From a bacterium (GTDB lineage Bacteria > Calditrichota > Calditrichia > RBG-13-44-9 > J042): a stretch of 64,000 bases of DNA. Where the stretch lies: assembly GCA_015485355.1 (NCBI GenBank), contig WFTQ01000004.1, forward strand, positions 1-64,000, read 5' to 3'. Below, one piece after another: positions 56,138 through 64,000 of this stretch. Below the pieces are notes generated by a model, which ran no database searches, had not been told where the DNA came from, and saw only the letters and a list, made by a program, of their open reading frames with translations. The position numbers were made by a program, and so were the translations under genes. The first letter of the stretch is position 1. The number at the start of each line of letters is the position of its first letter.

Positions 56138-57094
56138 TCATACCCCTCCGCCAATCCGACTCAACAACAGACCGCCCAGAGCCACTTTCACCAATACCCA
56201 GGTCAACCAGGTGGAAAATACGACCGCTATTCCCTTTTGTTGTGAGAAGCGATACAGAGTGGCAAAACCGATCCCAAAAACCACCAGGAACCAGAGGGTA
56301 AACACATCGAAATTGGACAGAATGGTATACAATGTCGTTTTGTTTTGCGTCGTTGGCAATAGAATCGCCAGGCTGGTTTGCACCTTCAGGGTCTTTTGGG
56401 TCAACCATAACGGCACTTTTACCAGATTCCCGGCGATGGCCAAGATCAAATAGGCATACAAATAAATCGAAAACATTTGCTTAAATCCGGCCGCACCCCC
56501 CAGCACAAAGTTCCCGATTCCCAGAAACACCCCCGTTACCACAAGCAGAACAATCATGGTGGTGAGGACGGGGATAATCGATGTATAAAGAAAGCGGGAA
56601 CTTCCCGTTCGAGATGCCTCCATCCGATCGATGATAAGGTCTTTTTGATCGTCCGGGATGGTTTCGTTTTGTTCAATCTGACGAATCTGATCGTTGATAG
56701 CAATATCCACCACCAGATTGGAAACGACCACGGTAACGACGGCTACCAGGATTAACGGTACCACAATGTCGGGCTTGCGGCGTAAAGATTCGAAGACTTT
56801 CGCCGGCCGAAAAAAGACGCCGATAATGCGTTGGAACACCCCCATCGCTTCACCCGCGGTTTCTTCCGGCCGTTCAGAAAGTTGTTCCAGAATGGCTTCC
56901 ACACCCTCTGTTGCGGACTCTTCTTCGGCGGGCGAAGATGAAGGCGAGGGGGTTTGAGCAACACGGCCAGGCTCCTGTTTTCGGGGTGTCTCTTCGGTTC
57001 CACCTTTTTCGGAAAGTTGATCCAGAATGTCATCCAAGTCCTTTTTAATGTCTTCCTCGGGTTTCTGCCCCTTCTGGTCTTTCTTTTCCTCCAT
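56138..57094 (-). CDS. Yip1-family membrane protein with acidic N-terminal tail
   Basis: 318 aa from ATG 57094, which has AAGGAGG; the frame is open to 57202. Residues 1-95 are charged and repetitive: DDILDQLSEKGGTEE and EAILEQLSERPEETA form a duplicated motif separated by a Ser/Pro stretch. Then a Yip1 domain starts at about GVFQRIIGVFFRPAKVFESL with five membrane helices. The function of bacterial Yip1 proteins is poorly defined. It lies 55 bases downstream of the CCA enzyme gene on the same strand. Confidence 0.78.
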   Translation of the reverse strand: MEEKKDQKGQKPEEDIKKDLDDILDQLSEKGGTEETPRKQEPGRVAQTPSPSSSPAEEESATEGVEAILEQLSERPEETAGEAMGVFQRIIGVFFRPAKVFESLRRKPDIVVPLILVAVVTVVVSNLVVDIAINDQIRQIEQNETIPDDQKDLIIDRMEASRTGSSRFLYTSIIPVLTTMIVLLVVTGVFLGIGNFVLGGAAGFKQMFSIYLYAYLILAIAGNLVKVPLWLTQKTLKVQTSLAILLPTTQNKTTLYTILSNFDVFTLWFLVVFGIGFATLYRFSQQKGIAVVFSTWLTWVLVKVALGGLLLSRIGGGV

Positions 57095-57149
57095 CGGGAT
57101 CCTCCTTACGATTATGATTGCAATGGACGTGTATCTTACAAATTTTGTT

Positions 57150-58595
57150 TCATTTCGATTGTTTCTTTTCCGGCTGTTCCAGAGCATCGATATGGGGCCC
57201 AAGGAATCGATCCTTGATTTGCATCAAGTAGTCGTAACAGGCCGCATATTCGTTGGGAATCCGTCCATCCAGGATGGCATCCACAACGGCCTGTTTGATC
57301 TGACCCACCAGCGGCCCCGGAGGAATCCCCAGAATCTTCATGATATCGTTGCCCGTCATCGCGGGTTTAAATCGGCGCAAGCGATCCTTTTCTTCCACCT
57401 CCTTCATCCGCTGTTCCACCCGGTCAAAATTCTGGAGAAACTGCTTTACTTTATTGGGATTTTTGGAGGTAATGTCGCACCGGCACAGCAGCATCAGGTC
57501 TTCGATGTCCTCGCCGGCTTCGACCATCAATCGGCGAATGGCGCTATCGGTCACCGTCGCGTCGGCCAGTTGAATGGGACGCAGATGGAGCCGAACCAGT
57601 TTTTGCACATATTTAATGGTGCTCCTGGGCAGACGCATTCGGCGTCCGATCCGTTCCACCATACGGGCTCCCAGTTCTTCGTGCCCATGAAAGGTCCAGC
57701 CAATCCCCTCGATGAAACGCTTGGTCTGAGGCTTGGCGATGTCGTGCAACAGCGCCGCCAGCCTCAACTCGAACTTATCCGTTTTCCGGGCGATGTGGTC
57801 CACCACCTGAAGGGTATGTTTGAATACATCTTTATGATGGTACTCCTGCCGCTGCTCCACACCGGAAAGCAAATCCAGCTCCGGAAAAATCATTTTTAAA
57901 ATCCCGGTCTCTTTCAAGAGCATGAGCCCGATGGAGGGTCTGGAAGCCGATAAAATCTTTTTGAACTCCTCCGTGATCCGTTCCTGAGAAACGATTTTCA
58001 GCCGCTCCCGGGTAGAAACAATGGCCCGATAAGTGTTTTCTTCGATCTGAAATTCCAGTTGGGTGGCAAAGCGAATCGCTCGAAGAATCCGCAAAGGGTC
58101 ATCATTAAACGTCACCACCGGATCCAGCGGGGTACGAATGATGCGCTTTTCGATGTCCTGTATGCCCTGAAAGATATCAATGACTTCTCCCATACGTTGG
58201 GGATCGATGCGCATGGCCAGGCAGTTGATGGTAAAATCCCGCCGGCTTAAATCGGAAAATAAATCCGCCTTACGAACATGGGGTTTGCGGGAATGGGGAT
58301 CGTAATGCTCTTCCCGGGCGGACACAAACTCCAATTTATAACCTTCCAGAATCAGCATGGCGGTGCCAAAGCGGGGATAGGCCACCACACGGGCGGTGCC
58401 ATGGCGTTTTTGCACAACGCGGGCAAAGGCAATCGCATCGCCCTCGACCACAAAGTCGATATCGGTGCCTTCTTTTCCCAGATACAGGTCTCGAACAAAT
58501 CCACCTACCGCATACACCTTCAGGCCGAGCTCCCCGGCCACCTGGTGAATCTTTTCCAGAATGCGCCGTCCTTTCTTTACATCCAGTTTGATCAT
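57150..58595 (-). CDS. cca: CCA-adding enzyme / poly(A) polymerase family with HD domain
   Basis: 481 aa, class II nucleotidyltransferase. GGFVRD (31-36) and the catalytic DID (45-47), RRDFTINCLAM, the neck motif DDPLRILRAIRFATQLEF, then an HD domain (HHKDVFKHTLQVVDHIA, LAALLHDIAKPQT). A tail region follows. The HD domain is common in bacterial tRNA nucleotidyltransferases and may remove 2',3'-cyclic phosphates. A-adding-only or poly(A) activity cannot be excluded. Confidence 0.92.
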   Translation of the reverse strand: MIKLDVKKGRRILEKIHQVAGELGLKVYAVGGFVRDLYLGKEGTDIDFVVEGDAIAFARVVQKRHGTARVVAYPRFGTAMLILEGYKLEFVSAREEHYDPHSRKPHVRKADLFSDLSRRDFTINCLAMRIDPQRMGEVIDIFQGIQDIEKRIIRTPLDPVVTFNDDPLRILRAIRFATQLEFQIEENTYRAIVSTRERLKIVSQERITEEFKKILSASRPSIGLMLLKETGILKMIFPELDLLSGVEQRQEYHHKDVFKHTLQVVDHIARKTDKFELRLAALLHDIAKPQTKRFIEGIGWTFHGHEELGARMVERIGRRMRLPRSTIKYVQKLVRLHLRPIQLADATVTDSAIRRLMVEAGEDIEDLMLLCRCDITSKNPNKVKQFLQNFDRVEQRMKEVEEKDRLRRFKPAMTGNDIMKILGIPPGPLVGQIKQAVVDAILDGRIPNEYAACYDYLMQIKDRFLGPHIDALEQPEKKQSK

Positions 58596-58696
58596 GTACT
58601 TTTACCCGCTGGACTCGAAAATATTCAATAACATATAAATTTAAGGCCAAAAGCGGATAAATCATAGAAGGATTATGGAATTCGAACGGCCTGCGA

Positions 58697-59668
58697 TTAA
58701 AGGGCAGGGGAGTCCTCCCGGCGGACATAGCGAAGGTATAAATCTTCCAGGATGCCCCGCGACCGAATCCGATGAATGGTCACCCGTTGATGTTGCAAAA
58801 GATGTAAAATGCGCTGAAAGTCCCCGGCCGAGGCATGCACCTCAACCACCACCCGATCGGAATCCTCCCGCAACAGCCGGGCTCGCCAGGGCTGTAACCG
58901 GGGAAGCACCGAAAGGATTTTTTGATCCGCGGTGATCTGGAAAATTTCCTGTTGCATTTCGGTAAACTCCAGGACGGCCTGGATTCGTCCCCGATGCAGG
59001 ATAATTCCCGCATCACAAAAGGCCTCGATCTCATCCAGCCGATGGGTGGCAAGCAGAATGGTACGATCATGAATCCGATCCAGCATCCGCCGCACGTCAG
59101 CCTGTCCCTGGGGATCCAATCCCGACAGGGGTTCGTCCAGCAACAGTATGGGCGGATCATGGAAAAGGGCTAAAGCTATCTGCAACCGCTGCATCATCCC
59201 TTTGGAGAAACCTTCCACCAGATCGTCGGCCACGTGGGTCAGACCGGAGAAAGCCAACATTTCCGCGGTGCGGCGTCGGGCCCCTTGCCCGGCGATGCGA
59301 TGCATGCGAGCGGCAAAGGTAAACAGTTCTCGGGGCGTGAAATTTTCCAGACCCACTGGGTGCTCGGATACATATCCCAAATATTGACGAGCGTTTTCCA
59401 AATCCTCACTGCCCAGAATGCGGACCCGTCCCCCGTCGGGACGCAGAAAACTCATCACCACTTTTAAAAGGGTACTCTTTCCGGAACCATTGGCGCCCAT
59501 CAGGCCCACCCGCTGTCCCCTTCGTATCTGGAAAGACACCGCATCCAGCGCCGGGGTGGGCTGTCCCCGATAAGTTTTACTAACCTTCTGGCATTCGATG
59601 ACGATCGAAGGAATTTTTTTCAACGGTTCAATCACTCTTCCCGCCCATTCCTGTGTGGCAAAATCCAA
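58697..59668 (-). CDS. orphan ABC transporter ATPase
   Basis: 323 aa. The ATPase core (about 22-225) has Walker A GANGSGKST, signature FSKGMMQRLQIALAL, Walker B PILLLDEPLSGLDP and switch His in LLATHRLDEIE. The following ~90 residues form an extra C-terminal domain (VVVEVHASAGDFQRILHLLQ), as in CcmA/NatA-type exporters. No permease gene is adjacent. The start is TTG 59668 or possibly GTG 59635; neither has a strong ribosome site. Confidence 0.9.
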   Translation of the reverse strand: MDFATQEWAGRVIEPLKKIPSIVIECQKVSKTYRGQPTPALDAVSFQIRRGQRVGLMGANGSGKSTLLKVVMSFLRPDGGRVRILGSEDLENARQYLGYVSEHPVGLENFTPRELFTFAARMHRIAGQGARRRTAEMLAFSGLTHVADDLVEGFSKGMMQRLQIALALFHDPPILLLDEPLSGLDPQGQADVRRMLDRIHDRTILLATHRLDEIEAFCDAGIILHRGRIQAVLEFTEMQQEIFQITADQKILSVLPRLQPWRARLLREDSDRVVVEVHASAGDFQRILHLLQHQRVTIHRIRSRGILEDLYLRYVRREDSPAL

Positions 59669-59848
59669 CTCTTCGCTGTCCCAGCGCCGGGAGGAAAACG
59701 CCCCTCCGGGCTTTATAATGCGTACGAAGAAGCACCGATGCCCGCCTCGTTTTTGTCATGGGATTGTCCGACCGACATTTACGATGGTCGGGTGCGATTT
59801 ATTCCCAACGGTCCACCCCGGCAAGGGAATGGACCGTGAAACCGGAGA

Positions 59849-60361
59849 TCAATCTTTAAAGTATTTCCCGATCATTTGATCGAAAAATTGAAAATTGCGG
59901 CTGCCGACAATATCTTCCACAATTTTACCGTCCCGATCCAGCAAAAATGTGCGGGGGATGGCATTGATCTCGCCAAATTGCGCCAGGGCCTCCGGAGTCC
60001 CCCACAGGATCGGATAATTGATCTTCATCTGTTTGACCATGGCGTGCACATCCCGGGGTTTAGAAGACACAACCACACCCAGAACCTCAAAACCTTTCTC
60101 CTTGTATTTGTTTCGCACTTTGATCAAGTCGGGGATTTCTACCCGGCAGGGTCCACACCAGGTGGCCCAGATGTTAATCAATACCATTTTACCGCGATAA
60201 TCTTTCAGAGAAATTTCCTTGCCTTCCAGGTCTTTGAGGGTAAAATCGATTACCGTGGCCGAATCCGTTTCCTCCGACCACACCGCCGCCGAAAAACCGG
60301 CCCCAAAGATCAATAAGCCCGCCGCGAATACAACGCCTATGGAAAACAATCGATTTTTCAT
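59849..60361 (-). CDS. TlpA/ResA-like thiol-disulfide oxidoreductase
   Basis: 170 aa with an N-terminal anchor or signal (about 8-28) and a thioredoxin-fold domain: DLEGKEISLKDYRGKMVLIN, active site WATWCGPC and cis-Pro region INAIPRTFLLDRDGKI. A periplasmic reductant carrier for disulfides or cytochrome c maturation. The dsbD gene starts 76 bases upstream on the same strand and would supply electrons. Confidence 0.93.
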   Translation of the reverse strand: MKNRLFSIGVVFAAGLLIFGAGFSAAVWSEETDSATVIDFTLKDLEGKEISLKDYRGKMVLINIWATWCGPCRVEIPDLIKVRNKYKEKGFEVLGVVVSSKPRDVHAMVKQMKINYPILWGTPEALAQFGEINAIPRTFLLDRDGKIVEDIVGSRNFQFFDQMIGKYFKD

Positions 60362-60436
60362 GCTTGATTCCTCACCGTTTAGTTAACATTCCCAATTTAC
60401 TGACATTTGGTCCTCAGGTTTCCCATCACCGCGATG

Positions 60437-62302
60437 TTATGGGCCCGCCGAAACGGCTTGCAAGGCTTTTTGCATGATGGGGAGTATGGCATCGGCACTC
60501 AGGAAACCGATGATCCGTGTTCCAGGAATTTCTTTCCCGTCGGGGGTAAGAAACACCAGGGTAGGCACACCTTTAATGTGAAATCGCTGACGCAGGGCCT
60601 CCACTTCCGGATCATTGAATTGGGTCAGATCGGCCTTCAGGTTAATGAAGTTACGGGAGAGAGCAATGACCCGTTCGTCGGTAAAAGTAAATTTATCCAG
60701 CTCTTTGCAGGGGATACACCAGTCCGCATAAAAATCGATAAAAACAGGTTTTCCCAGGTCTCGGGCTTGTTGCAACGCTTCGGCACTGTAGGGTTGCCAC
60801 TGAATTTCATCCCGGGTTACCTGCACCCCTCCTTCCAGAGATCGGGCAAACCGGTCCAGCTGTTCGTCCACATAGCCTTCCACACCGGCGATGGCCAGAT
60901 ACAGACCCACCACCAGAAAGCCGATACCCACAAGATTCCGTATCAGCAAAAATACTTTTCCCGTTCCCGGGGAAGGATCGATCCAGGCGAGGTATCCCCC
61001 CCCAATTAAGAAAGTGAGGCTCAAGCCCCACAGATACCACAGGTTGTTGTCCAGCAGAGGACTGATATAATAGATGGCCACAGCGATCAAGACAAACCCA
61101 AAGATTTTTCGAACCCATACCATCCAGGCACCCGATCGGGGCAATCGATTGAGCGCCCCGCTAAAAGTAGCCAGCAGCAGGAAGGGAATTCCCAACCCCA
61201 GCGCCAATACAAAAAACATCCAGAAGCCTAAAAATGCATCGCCTTTCTCCCCCACGTACGTAAACAGGGCCAGCACAAAGGGCCCAATACAGGGGGCAGC
61301 GATGATGCCGACGGTTAACCCCATAAAAAGCGTGCCCCCATAGCCCTGTTTACTCTGGCCGGCGAAATTGGCCAGCCGGGCGGGTACTCGAATTTCGTAC
61401 AGGCCGAACATGCTCATGGCCAACACCACCATCACCCCGGCGATAAATATCAATACCCCCGGATTTTGCAACCATCCTCCGAGAATGCTGCCGGTCAGGG
61501 CGGCAAAAACGCCCAGGGCCGAATAGGTTACCGCCATACCCAACACGTAGACAACGGCATGGAGGATCAAATTGCCTTTCTTCCCCCCGGCCTGTCCACC
61601 AAAATAGCTGACGGTAATGGGAATCAGCGGATACACGCAGGGAGTCAAATTCAGGGCCAAACCACTCACAAAGATTACCAGGAACGCTACCAGCATGCCC
61701 TTGCTCTCGATAGTACGAGCCAATTGAGACGATTCTTCCACCGCCCCCACAGCAGTCTCTGCAGGAGGGGGTGCCGATTCGAAAATGGTTGGATGCAGGG
61801 CAGCGATAGGCTCTCCCGGTGCCGCCACCGGCAACTCCTTAGAGAAGGCCATCTCTGCCGGGGCTAAGCAGGTCTGATCATCACAAGCCTGATAAAACAG
61901 CGTTCCTTTAATCGGAACCGTGGGTTTCGGATAATCCGGCGCCACCGCCACGGTGGTGTATACATAAATGGTTCCCTCGTATACCGCCATGGGCACTTCG
62001 GAGAATTCAAACTTTTTTTGCAGCGCCGGAGGAAATTCCCAACGCCCAAACGTTACCCCTTCGACGGCGTCGAAACTCACCCGAGTGGGAATTAAAAACT
62101 CTTCGTTGGGAGAAACGGAGTTGATATGCCATCCATCGGCCATCTGGATCCGCAGGGCCAGCCTTGCACTGGAACCCCGCTGGAGTTTATCGACCGAACT
62201 GAACAGTTCGACCTTCACAATATCCTGAATGGGCTGGGTAAAGACGGTCACCGCCAGAACTGTACTGACCCACAAACCCATCATCCAATGCCACCTTCTC
62301 AT
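60437..62302 (-). CDS. dsbD: thiol:disulfide interchange protein DsbD
   Basis: Moves electrons from cytoplasmic thioredoxin to the periplasm. The 621 residues have a signal peptide, an alpha domain with the Cys pair in YQACDDQTCLAPAE, an eight-helix membrane domain starting near FLVIFVSGLALNLTPCVYPL (Cys) and with GIIAAPCIGPFVL (Cys), and a C-terminal thioredoxin domain with active site ADWCIPCKE. All six redox cysteines are present. It is co-directional with the TlpA-like gene downstream. Confidence 0.96.
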   Translation of the reverse strand: MRRWHWMMGLWVSTVLAVTVFTQPIQDIVKVELFSSVDKLQRGSSARLALRIQMADGWHINSVSPNEEFLIPTRVSFDAVEGVTFGRWEFPPALQKKFEFSEVPMAVYEGTIYVYTTVAVAPDYPKPTVPIKGTLFYQACDDQTCLAPAEMAFSKELPVAAPGEPIAALHPTIFESAPPPAETAVGAVEESSQLARTIESKGMLVAFLVIFVSGLALNLTPCVYPLIPITVSYFGGQAGGKKGNLILHAVVYVLGMAVTYSALGVFAALTGSILGGWLQNPGVLIFIAGVMVVLAMSMFGLYEIRVPARLANFAGQSKQGYGGTLFMGLTVGIIAAPCIGPFVLALFTYVGEKGDAFLGFWMFFVLALGLGIPFLLLATFSGALNRLPRSGAWMVWVRKIFGFVLIAVAIYYISPLLDNNLWYLWGLSLTFLIGGGYLAWIDPSPGTGKVFLLIRNLVGIGFLVVGLYLAIAGVEGYVDEQLDRFARSLEGGVQVTRDEIQWQPYSAEALQQARDLGKPVFIDFYADWCIPCKELDKFTFTDERVIALSRNFINLKADLTQFNDPEVEALRQRFHIKGVPTLVFLTPDGKEIPGTRIIGFLSADAILPIMQKALQAVSAGP

Positions 62303-62664
62303 ACATCGTACCTCATTATTAGTGAATTCTGCACCTTTATTAACCCGCCTTCATCAACCCATAAACAGACTGTGGGATTCCTATCCCGCACATTCGTTTT
62401 CCGCCATGCTTTTCTGTTTCAACGGGAGCACCATGCCCGGACACCCATGGCCTTCTCAGATTTTTGAACGCCTCAATTTTTAACTATCAAAAATTCTGTA
62501 AACACTAACAGAATCCGCCGTCGAAAGGTTCCCTGCGGTCCGCATTCTTCCCGCGGGCATGGTTTCAGGGATTGCCAAACGGGCAAACCCAACGGGGCGT
62601 TTCCGGGAAAATTGTGAATGCTGTGGGGCTGGCCTCCATTGCTTCCTCTGCTGATCTGCCGAAA
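62303..62664. other. intergenic region without a gene
   Basis: Upstream region of dsbD and downstream of hutI. A small hairpin ATTCTGT / ACAGAAT (62493-62514) is the only structure noted. No clear terminator after hutI. Confidence 0.4.
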
Positions 62665-63897
62665 TCACTCCCGAACTTGATAAACGACCCGGCCGTGACG
62701 AATCACTTTTTTAACATGATTCATGGCGTAATGGTAGGGCAAGTAATCCACATTGGGGATGTCCAGAACCACGATATCGGCTTTTTTACCCGGTTCCAGG
62801 GTACCGACCTGCCGGTCCCTCTGAACGGCCCGGGCTGCATGGTAGGTAGCGGCTATCAGGGCTTCCCGGGGCAACATTTTCATGTATATGCCCGCCAGCG
62901 TCAGGATGAACTGCATGTTGTGAGTGGTGCTGCTGCCGGGATTATAATCGGTCGCCAGGGCTACGGGGAGCCCCGCGGCAATCATTTTGCGTGCCGGGGC
63001 ATATTCGGTTTTTCCCAGAAAAAAAGCGGTGCCGGGTAACAGAACCGGAATCACACCCGCGTCCTTCATGGCCTGTATGCCGGCATCCGATACCCGTAAC
63101 AAGTGATCGGCCGAAACGGCCCGCACCCGAGCCGCCAATTCCGCCCCACCGGTATAGGTCAGCTCGTCCGCATGCAACTTAGGCAGCAACCCATGATCCC
63201 GCGCCGCCAGTAAAATTGTTTCACTTTCTTCCACAGTGAACACATGTTGCTCGCAGAAGACATCGCAAAAAACGGCCAGTTTCTCTTCGGCCACCCGGGG
63301 AATCATTTCTTTAACAATCAGCTCCACATATTGGTCCCGTCGGTCCCGATATTCGTCGGGAATTTCGTGGGCCCCTAAAAAGGTAGGGACAATGGTTATG
63401 GGAACCAGCTGCTGCACTTTTTTTAAAATCCGGAGGCTACGAATTTCATCTTCGACGGTTAATCCATAGCCGCTTTTGGCCTCGATGGTGGTGGTTCCAT
63501 ATTCCAGAAACTTCCGTACGCGTTTGTAGGTTTGTTCGGTGATTTCGTCCGTGGAGGCCTGCCGAAACGCGCGCACGCTGTTGCGAATCCCCCCGCCCGC
63601 GGCGGCGATTTCCTCATAACTCTTCCCCTGAATGCGCATCACAAACTCCGCTTCCCGGGTTCGGTAAAACACCGGATGCGTATGAGGATCCACAAAGCCC
63701 GGACAAGCCCATCCACCCATTCCATCAATCGCCTGAGCCTCGCTATACCTGCGCTCCAGCTCCCGCAAGGGGCCCACCTCCACAATCCGGTCGTCGTCAA
63801 ATACCACGGTGCCTCCCTCCAGCACCAGAAGCTCCCAGCTCGAAACCGATGCGGCCGGGGTCATCACACCCTGCAAGTTTTTGAATATCCGAATCAT
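62665..63897 (-). CDS. hutI: imidazolonepropionase HutI
   Basis: Third step of histidine degradation: opens imidazolone-5-propionate to N-formimino-glutamate. 410 aa, amidohydrolase fold. Metal ligands are in CPGFVDPHTHPVFYR and GAHEIPDEY. Other conserved stretches are KLHADELTYTGGAELAARV, VLLPGTAFFLGKTEYAPARK and LATDYNPGSSTTHNM. The ATG overlaps the stop of the previous gene (ATGA), implying a hut operon that continues beyond the window. Confidence 0.96.
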   Translation of the reverse strand: MIRIFKNLQGVMTPAASVSSWELLVLEGGTVVFDDDRIVEVGPLRELERRYSEAQAIDGMGGWACPGFVDPHTHPVFYRTREAEFVMRIQGKSYEEIAAAGGGIRNSVRAFRQASTDEITEQTYKRVRKFLEYGTTTIEAKSGYGLTVEDEIRSLRILKKVQQLVPITIVPTFLGAHEIPDEYRDRRDQYVELIVKEMIPRVAEEKLAVFCDVFCEQHVFTVEESETILLAARDHGLLPKLHADELTYTGGAELAARVRAVSADHLLRVSDAGIQAMKDAGVIPVLLPGTAFFLGKTEYAPARKMIAAGLPVALATDYNPGSSTTHNMQFILTLAGIYMKMLPREALIAATYHAARAVQRDRQVGTLEPGKKADIVVLDIPNVDYLPYHYAMNHVKKVIRHGRVVYQVRE

Positions 63898-64000
63898 GAG
63901 CCCCCTCCGGGTTCAAGGCGATCAAAAGCCACTTTTAATTTATCATAAGTCTTGTCCAGTGCCTCGGAAATGACTTTCGTATGGGCGATTACGGGCATGA
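63894..64000 (-). CDS. 3' end of the gene upstream of hutI
   Basis: An open minus-strand frame enters from beyond the window and stops in the ATGA overlap with hutI. The visible ~34 residues (ending KLKVAFDRLEPGGGS) are helical and charged. A hut-pathway gene is expected by context, but the fragment is too short to identify. Confidence 0.6.
   Translation of the reverse strand, partial: MPVIAHTKVISEALDKTYDKLKVAFDRLEPGGGS

Noticed and set aside
57027-57899. 290-codon plus-strand frame over cca
   Set aside because: Antisense to the CCA-adding enzyme; no recognisable domain.

Overview
The window is bacterial chromosome from a motile, Gram-negative (diderm) organism. The outer membrane is implied by genes for flagellar P- and L-rings, a TonB-dependent receptor, TolC and several lipoproteins. 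The large secreted protein at 5885-8623 ends in a Por/T9SS-type (FlgD-like) C-terminal domain of the kind common in the FCB/Calditrichota/KSB1 lineages. Together with flagella, this makes a Calditrichota-like bacterium the best guess. That is inference; there is no rRNA or other taxonomic marker here. No tRNA, rRNA, CRISPR array, integrase or intact transposase was seen.

Layout. (1) 1-5344, plus strand: housekeeping run tatD-rsmA-mgtE-recO-glyS. (2) 5885-8623: the large secreted repeat protein with its own promoter. (3) 8844-18639, minus strand: one tight operon. In transcription order it reads HDOD protein, cheR, cheY-like receiver, stand-alone FlhB C-terminal domain, CsgG/FlgO-like lipoprotein, second HDOD protein, GAF protein, flgF, flgG, flgA, flgH, flgI, small lipoprotein, flgJ. 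It links distal rod and ring assembly to a regulatory module. (4) 19127-23929, minus: GT4 glycosyltransferase plus GH130 enzyme, a truncated cyclase gene, a DUF1028 protein and an orphan lipoprotein. (5) 24375-32549: quinone oxidoreductase, hflK-hflC, dienoyl-CoA reductase-like SDR, pepD, a possible AMMECR1-like gene fragment and a PLP aminotransferase. (6) 32550-41059: TonB receptor, a split lysine-ketoglutarate reductase/saccharopine dehydrogenase pair, and a lipoprotein with a duplicated domain. Two copies of a ~240-bp composite repeat lie here, each just past an intrinsic terminator. (7) 41195-49237: ligA, two paralogous lipoproteins in an operon with a PdxJ-like protein whose catalytic residues are replaced, a nicotinamidase-like hydrolase and an M16 peptidase pair. 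(8) 49366-55768: TolC-HlyD-ABC-FtsX-FtsX efflux operon followed by ogt. (9) 56138-64000: Yip1-like membrane protein, CCA-adding enzyme, orphan ABC ATPase, TlpA, DsbD, hutI and the 3' end of another gene upstream of hutI.

Most genes are ordinary. The points most worth a second look are the PdxJ-like putative pseudoenzyme with its lipoprotein partners, the flagellar operon's built-in regulatory genes and odd components (FlgJ fused to a lytic transglycosylase, FlgH without a lipobox, free FlhB C-domain, unknown lipoproteins), the two-copy terminator-adjacent repeat, and the split saccharopine pathway. I did not find a system I can confidently call wholly new.
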